This document shows, piece after piece, positions 8,247 to 11,450 of a stretch of DNA of 11,450 nucleotides. Location: positions 1 through 11,450 of the forward strand of contig CAYZOJ010000051.1 in the NCBI GenBank assembly GCA_964480195.1. Reading direction: 5' to 3'. A model generated the notes under the pieces. The model did no database searches and was not told where the DNA came from. It worked only from the letters and a program-made list of their open reading frames with translations. A program made the position numbers and the translations under genes. Source of the stretch: Stercoripulliclostridium_A sp964480195. Lineage in GTDB: Bacteria > Bacillota > Clostridia > Christensenellales > DTU072. The number at the start of each line of letters is the position of its first letter. The stretch's first letter is position 1.

Positions 8247-8275
8247 ATACTACCACAACCGAAAAATAAATTCAA
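8247..8275 (-). promoter_or_regulatory. Candidate extended -10 promoter for the 1593-aa gene
   Basis: On the minus strand TTGAAT (8270-8275, 4 of 6) is followed after 17 nt by TAGTAT (8247-8252, 4 of 6), preceded by TG one base upstream (an extended -10, TGGTAGTAT). Transcription would begin near 8240, giving a leader of about 49 nt that contains a short stem (TGCCG/CGGCA, 8219-8236) and the Shine-Dalgarno AGGTGG. Confidence 0.45.
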
Positions 8276-8363
8276 CAATATGCGCATAATTTATTAAATA
8301 TTTATTATATGTGTACGCCGTGTGTAAATCGAGTGTAAAGGCATTACCAGAACTCCCCTCGCA

Positions 8364-8369
8364 TAAGAT
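8364..8369 (+). promoter_or_regulatory. Weak -10-like element before the SpoVB-like gene
   Basis: TAAGAT (4 of 6 to TATAAT) ends six bases before the ATG at 8376. No Shine-Dalgarno and no convincing -35 box are seen. Recorded because the spacing copies that of the 604-aa lipoprotein promoter. Confidence 0.2.
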
Positions 8370-8375
8370 ATTGAC

Positions 8376-9905
8376 ATGGGAAAAAAGTCCGAGGTCGTCA
8401 AATCGGTTGCGACAATCACCGTCATATCCGTCCTTACACGCTCGATTTCGTTCGCGTTCAAAATCTACCTCTCGCGTACGGTCGGAGCGGAAACGCTCGG
8501 TTTGTATCAGACCGCACTTTCCGTGTTTATGCTCTTTACCGCGTTCACCGCGGGCGGATTGAATACCGTCGTATCTCGTAAAATTTCCGAAGTTCGCGCC
8601 ATAAATCCCGCCGAAAAAGGTTCCGGCATAGTTACCGACGCACTTAAAATCGGGCTCGCGTCTTCTGTTTTGTGCGTCGTCGCGGTTTACTGTCTTTCGC
8701 CGTTCCTCGGTTACGTCGTCGCGGACGCACGCGCCGTGCCTCTCGTAAAAATTATGCTCCCCGCCCTCGTTACTACTACCCTTTATGTAGTGTTGCGCGG
8801 GTGGTTTTGGGGAAACAAGTGCTTTGGCGTATTCGGACTTACAGAACTCGCCGAAGAAATACTCCGCATTCTCTTCACATTACTTTTTGTGTACGGGGTT
8901 TTTGCGAGCATAAACGGCGCGGAAGGACTTGCGTTTGCGTTTACCGCAAGCGACTTTGCGGTAGCACTCATTCTCGTTGTCGTATTCATTGCAAAAGGCG
9001 GTCGACTTAAAAAAAGCAAAGGCGCTTTCGACTTGCTCATTCACAGCGCGCCCATCACCGCGACAAGAGTTTTTTCCGCCGTCGCAGGAACGTGTATATC
9101 GCTGATTTTGCCACTCCGCCTTGTCAAGTTCGGCACCGACGTCGCCGAAGCCACCGCGTCAATCGGCAGAATATCCGGAATGGTCAATCCCCTGCTGTTT
9201 GCTCCGAACGCCTTAATCGGCTCGCTTGCCGTCGTGCTCGTGCCCGAAATGAGCGCGAATCACGCCTGCGGGAACTGCGAAGCTCTTACGAAAAATTTGA
9301 AAACCGGCATAACCGCCGCGACGGCAATATCGCTCCTGTTCGTCGCGCTCTATCTCGCGCTCGGGCGGACGCTGACAATATTCTTATACGACGACGCCTC
9401 TTCCGGAGTGTACCTTACCTATGCTGCCATAACGATGTTGCCTACCGCCTTAAACGGCATTTTATCCTCCGCGCTCAACGGCATAGGTATGGAAAAAGAA
9501 AGCTTTTTCTCCTACGTCCTCGGCACGTTACCGATGATAGCGATAGTCTGGCTGTTTACAAAATACCTCGGAATTTACTCAGTCATAGTCGGCGAACTCG
9601 TAGGGTGTTTAATCTCTCTCATCGTCAACGCCATCATTCTTAACAAACGTATAAATATCGGTTTTGGGTATCTCAAAAGCGTGTTTAAGTTGTCTATTTG
9701 CGCCGTTCCGTGCTTCTTTGTTGCCAAATGGTCCTGCGGTGCCGTGGGCGGTCAAGGCTTTTTGGCGATACTCGTTTCCGGTATTGTCGCGTGCGTTATG
9801 TATGTAGGTGCGGTGTACGTTTCGGGCGTTATTGACATCGGCGGTATCGCTTCTTCCGTAAAAGAAAATTTTGCAAAACGTAAAAATCCGTTGCATGCCG
9901 TATAA
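8376..9905 (+). CDS. SpoVB/MurJ-like MOP-superfamily flippase
   Basis: A 509-aa polytopic membrane protein of the MOP exporter superfamily (MATE-like/MviN/Wzx). The family moves lipid-linked envelope precursors across the membrane; SpoVB acts in spore cortex formation and MurJ on lipid II. The N-terminal stretch, with ISVLTRSISFAFKIYLSRTV followed by GAETLGLYQTALSVFMLF, resembles SpoVB-type proteins, and TAGGLNTVVSRKISE follows as usual after helix 2. About 12-14 hydrophobic segments run through the chain. The middle contains PLLFAPNALIGSLAVVLVPEMS and later PTALNGILSSALNGIGMEKESFF, both family-like. Length is close to SpoVB (about 520 aa). The ATG at 8376 follows a divergent intergenic region with no clear Shine-Dalgarno; TAAGAT lies six bases upstream. 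The 3' end contains the folT promoter. Which lipid carrier it moves (spore cortex, peptidoglycan or another polysaccharide) cannot be told from the sequence. Confidence 0.88.
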   Translation: MGKKSEVVKSVATITVISVLTRSISFAFKIYLSRTVGAETLGLYQTALSVFMLFTAFTAGGLNTVVSRKISEVRAINPAEKGSGIVTDALKIGLASSVLCVVAVYCLSPFLGYVVADARAVPLVKIMLPALVTTTLYVVLRGWFWGNKCFGVFGLTELAEEILRILFTLLFVYGVFASINGAEGLAFAFTASDFAVALILVVVFIAKGGRLKKSKGAFDLLIHSAPITATRVFSAVAGTCISLILPLRLVKFGTDVAEATASIGRISGMVNPLLFAPNALIGSLAVVLVPEMSANHACGNCEALTKNLKTGITAATAISLLFVALYLALGRTLTIFLYDDASSGVYLTYAAITMLPTALNGILSSALNGIGMEKESFFSYVLGTLPMIAIVWLFTKYLGIYSVIVGELVGCLISLIVNAIILNKRINIGFGYLKSVFKLSICAVPCFFVAKWSCGAVGGQGFLAILVSGIVACVMYVGAVYVSGVIDIGGIASSVKENFAKRKNPLHAV

Positions 9906-9919
9906 CTCGATGTTATAAT
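9891..9919 (+). promoter_or_regulatory. Extended -10 promoter of the folT riboswitch transcript
   Basis: A perfect TATAAT at 9914-9919 is preceded by TG one base upstream (TGTTATAAT, extended -10). TTGCAT at 9891-9896 provides a weak -35 (3 of 6) at 17-nt spacing and lies inside the last codons of the SpoVB-like gene. Transcription is predicted near 9924-9928, exactly where the THF aptamer begins, so folT has its own promoter. Confidence 0.8.
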
Positions 9920-9923
9920 GATA

Positions 9924-10020
9924 TTGCAGAGTAGACGTATTGCGTCAAGTGCCGTAAATCGGGATGTAATTTACGGACGAAAGAGCTTGTCTCTGCGGTA
10001 ATACGTCGCGTCCGTTGCAA
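9924..10020 (+). promoter_or_regulatory. Tetrahydrofolate (THF) riboswitch aptamer
   Basis: The stretch follows the THF (folT-type) riboswitch consensus: GAGTAGAC, GCGTCAAGTG, GGGATG, GACGAAAGAG, GCGGTAATACGTC and CGTCCG, in order. Helices can be drawn directly: P1 9924-9928 with 10016-10020; P2 9934-9941 with 10000-10007 (perfect, 8 bp); P3 9952-9959 with 9969-9976 (perfect, 8 bp); a short P4 9982-9985 with 9991-9994. The known long-range pseudoknot is also present: loop GGATG (9962-9966) pairs with CGTCC (10009-10013), with one G-U. It sits directly upstream of folT, the usual target in Bacillota. Reduced folates are expected to lower folT expression. Confidence 0.95.
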
Positions 10021-10042
10021 ATAGTACACTATTCCAATGGCT

Positions 10043-10070
10043 GTCCTTCTCTGCACGGGAGGACTTTTTT
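10043..10070 (+). terminator. folT expression platform: terminator-like hairpin that also covers the ribosome binding site
   Basis: A stem of about 8 bp (10043-10050 with 10057-10064, two G-U pairs, loop CUGCAC) is followed at once by six T residues (10065-10070). The 3' arm contains GGGAGGA, the only plausible Shine-Dalgarno for folT, and the ATG comes one base after the U tract. The hairpin could therefore end transcription, hide the ribosome site, or both. A small upstream hairpin (10020-10024 with 10029-10033) separates it from the aptamer. Confidence 0.75.
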
Positions 10071-10071
10071 A

Positions 10072-10656
10072 ATGGTCGAAAACAAACTTAAACGCTACTT
10101 TACCGCAAAACGAGTCGCTTACCTCGGAGTTTCCGTCGCGCTCTCTGTCGTTGCAAACATCTTTACGATATTCGTGTCGGCGTTCGGCTCGAATTCGATA
10201 TCGTTTACTTACCTCGTTACCACCCTCGCCGGCATATTGCTCGGTCCCGTTTCCGGCGGTATCGTCGGAGGGCTTGGCGACCTTCTCGGGCATTTTATCG
10301 CCCCTCAAGGAGCGTTTAATCCGTTCATCACTCTGTCTTCCGTGCTTATCGGAGTGATCGCGGGACTCGTTTTCAAAATTAAAAAACTGCATCCTTATCT
10401 CAGAATCGCCGTCGCGTATGCCATTATTTTTGTGGTGTGCACTTCTTGCATAAATACCTTCGGGCTGTGGCTATATTACGTTCGCGGTAAAAAAACTTTT
10501 TGGGTGTATTACGCTGGTCGCGCCCCCTTCCAACTCATAATTTGGGCTATCAACCTCGCTCTTACTTATATCGCGTACAAACCGCTGTCGCTATTCATTT
10601 CCACCGATAAAAAACACTCCGAACCGACTTCTCCTCAAACAAACGAAAACGATTAA
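10072..10656 (+). CDS. folT: ECF folate transporter S component FolT
   Basis: A 194-aa integral membrane protein, the substrate-binding S component of an energy-coupling-factor importer for folates. It works with the shared EcfT and two EcfA ATPases, which are not in this window. About six hydrophobic segments are visible. The conserved core is GPVSGGIVGGLGDLLGHFIA followed by PQGAFNPFITLSSVLIGVIAG (about residues 59-99), the family's G-x-x-D-x-(L/I) and NPFxTLS pattern; a later segment has YYAGRAPFQLI (about 146-156). I place the start at the ATG at 10072, after GGGAGGA at 10057-10063; an in-frame TTG at 10015 would add 19 residues but lies inside the riboswitch. The THF riboswitch immediately upstream supports folate as substrate. 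The hydrophilic C-terminal tail (KKHSEPTSPQTNEND) is probably dispensable. Identification rests on both family motifs and the riboswitch. Confidence 0.93.
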   Translation: MVENKLKRYFTAKRVAYLGVSVALSVVANIFTIFVSAFGSNSISFTYLVTTLAGILLGPVSGGIVGGLGDLLGHFIAPQGAFNPFITLSSVLIGVIAGLVFKIKKLHPYLRIAVAYAIIFVVCTSCINTFGLWLYYVRGKKTFWVYYAGRAPFQLIIWAINLALTYIAYKPLSLFISTDKKHSEPTSPQTNEND

Positions 10657-10663
10657 ATCCGAG

Positions 10664-10694
10664 TTTACACGTTAGTCTTCCGAATGCATACCTT
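10664..10694 (+). promoter_or_regulatory. Candidate promoter of the collagen-like gene, sigma-K/E-like
   Basis: ACAC (10667-10670), 16 nt, then CATACCTT (10687-10694) matches the mother-cell sporulation sigma-K pattern AC-N16/17-CATANNNT, which is known only from other Bacillota. The same bases can be read as a weak vegetative promoter (TTTACA-17-CATACC). A 6-bp stem, TACCTT/AAGGTA (10689-10706), follows. Confidence 0.35.
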
Positions 10695-10725
10695 GTATTG
10701 AAGGTACATATAAGGAGGTCTAAAA

Positions 10726-11450
10726 ATGTTCTTTAACTGTAACAACTGCTCTAACAACTGCGGAGATCCCGTTCGTCCGCCCTATCCCGGCTGTACGGGT
10801 CCTCGCGGTCCCCAAGGTCCTATCGGTCCCCAAGGTCGTCCGGGCGTTCCCGGTCCCATAGGTCCTCAAGGTCCCATCGGCGAAACCGGTCCTCAAGGTC
10901 CTATAGGCGCAACAGGTCCGCAAGGTCCTATCGGTCCTGTCGGTCCGCAAGGAGCAACGGGTGCTACCGGAGCTACAGGCGCTACCGGAGCGACTGGCGC
11001 TACCGGCCCTCAAGGTCCTATAGGCCCCGTCGGTCCGCAGGGTCCTCAAGGTGAAACCGGGGCAACCGGTCCCCAAGGTCCCGCCGGAATAAACGACGGC
11101 ATTTACGCAAGACTTACCACTACGACCGCCGTCGCGTCAAACTCGATTGTTCCGCTCACGCTCTATTCTTCCACTCCGAACACCACAATGTCGGTAACTT
11201 CCGACTCGATTAGCGTAACCGCGGGAACATATCTCGTTACTTTTGACGTTTATGCGACTTCGACGACGGGTTCAACCTCGAGTTTCGGCTTGTACGTCAA
11301 CGGCGACGCCGTGTCAGGAGAAACTCTTACCCTTACGACGGGCGCAACAGGTAGCAAAACCGCTATAATTACGGTGGATTCCGCTTCGACGATTGCGCTT
11401 TACAATACCTCGACAAACTCCGTCAACGTCGACAACGCAGGATTAGTCGT
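10726..11450 (+). CDS. Collagen-like surface/exosporium-type protein, 3' end outside the window
   Basis: A partial gene: 241 codons and no stop before the edge. A perfect AAGGAGGT (10712-10719) lies six bases before the ATG. Residues 1-21 are Asn/Cys-rich without a signal peptide (cysteines at 5, 8 and 12, with 23 at the collagen edge). Residues 22-123 are 34 uninterrupted Gly-X-Y triplets, mostly GPQ, GPI and GAT, with six GAT in a row at 76-93. From about 125 a Thr/Ser/Val-rich beta domain begins (IYARLTTTTAVASNSIVPL), with GTYLVTFDVYA and FGLYVNG strands, resembling the C1q/TNF-like C-terminal domain of BclA-type exosporium glycoproteins. Known relatives trimerise as a collagen helix and form hair-like filaments. 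Lack of a signal peptide fits export during sporulation by assembly rather than by Sec. A vegetative surface role is an alternative. Confidence 0.88.
   Translation, partial: MFFNCNNCSNNCGDPVRPPYPGCTGPRGPQGPIGPQGRPGVPGPIGPQGPIGETGPQGPIGATGPQGPIGPVGPQGATGATGATGATGATGATGPQGPIGPVGPQGPQGETGATGPQGPAGINDGIYARLTTTTAVASNSIVPLTLYSSTPNTTMSVTSDSISVTAGTYLVTFDVYATSTTGSTSSFGLYVNGDAVSGETLTLTTGATGSKTAIITVDSASTIALYNTSTNSVNVDNAGLV
10789..11094 (+). repeat. Gly-X-Y coding repeat (34 triplets)
   Basis: Imperfect 9-bp and 18-bp units such as GGTCCTCAAGGTCCCATC recur here and encode the collagen-like domain. The six GAT triplets at 10951-11004 use varied codons, so the repeat is stronger in protein than in DNA. 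Such tracts often vary in length between strains. Confidence 0.9.

Noticed and set aside
8303..8308. TATTAT/TATAAT-like boxes on both strands at 8303-8309 in the divergent gap
   Set aside because: No matching -35 at acceptable spacing on either strand; the TTTACA-like elements are 13 or 24 nt away.
8371..8376. Perfect TTGACA overlapping the SpoVB-like start codon
   Set aside because: No -10-like box lies 16-18 nt downstream, so it is not supported as a promoter.
10015..10017. TTG as start of FolT
   Set aside because: It falls in the THF aptamer (P1 region). The ATG at 10072 follows GGGAGGA and begins the conserved protein.
10720..11076. Minus-strand frame rich in Gly, Arg and Thr opposite the collagen-like gene
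   Set aside because: A low-complexity shadow of the Gly-X-Y repeat, with no start signal.
10789..11094. Repeated units that might suggest a CRISPR array or minisatellite
   Set aside because: Units are 9-18 bp multiples with no unique spacers and sit in frame inside a collagen-like coding region.

Overview
The window looks like a chromosomal segment of a Gram-positive Bacillota-type bacterium, most likely an uncultured gut Clostridia lineage. This is inferred from family content. There is a long-form Sua5, a SpoVB-type MOP flippase, a tetrahydrofolate (THF) riboswitch in front of an ECF folate S component, a collagen-like surface protein with a perfect AAGGAGGT ribosome binding site, and two lipoproteins with typical signal peptides. 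No rRNA, tRNA, insertion sequence, CRISPR array or phage gene is visible. Every gap between genes is shorter than 300 bases.

Layout. (1) Positions 4-2800, minus strand: a two-gene unit of a WG-repeat-like lipoprotein (604 aa), whose 3' end overlaps the start of the tRNA t6A synthesis gene sua5/tsaC (331 aa) by 14 nt. (2) Positions 2894-3358, plus strand: a small divergent TspO/MBR-family membrane protein that has lost most of the family's tryptophans. (3) Positions 3362-3389: a strong bidirectional hairpin terminator between convergent genes. (4) Positions 3410-8191, minus strand: a very large lipoprotein (1593 aa) with about five repeated jelly-roll (CBM/galactose-binding-like) modules, one FN3-like segment, a poly-Asp stretch, a C-terminal membrane helix and a basic tail. 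(5) Positions 8376-9905, plus strand: a SpoVB/MurJ-like lipid-linked precursor flippase. (6) Positions 9891-10656, plus strand: an extended -10 promoter, a THF riboswitch, a hairpin that is both terminator-like and covers the Shine-Dalgarno, then folT. (7) Position 10726 to the right edge, plus strand: a collagen-like (Gly-X-Y) protein with a BclA/C1q-like C-terminal domain, cut off by the window.

How it fits together. Much of the window concerns the cell surface: two lipoproteins, a flippase for an envelope or spore-wall precursor, and a collagen-like surface or exosporium-like filament. Two household functions are embedded: t6A tRNA modification and folate uptake under folate feedback. The folT unit is the best understood: promoter, aptamer, expression platform and gene can all be read base by base.

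Points that merit a second look: a near-consensus promoter that touches the start codon of the 604-aa lipoprotein (predicted leaderless mRNA), with weaker similar arrangements at tspO and the SpoVB-like gene; a 7-bp complementarity that could act as the folT antiterminator; a GTGTAAA motif repeated in intergenic DNA; the doubly membrane-anchored 1593-aa protein; and a sporulation-sigma-like promoter in front of the collagen-like gene.
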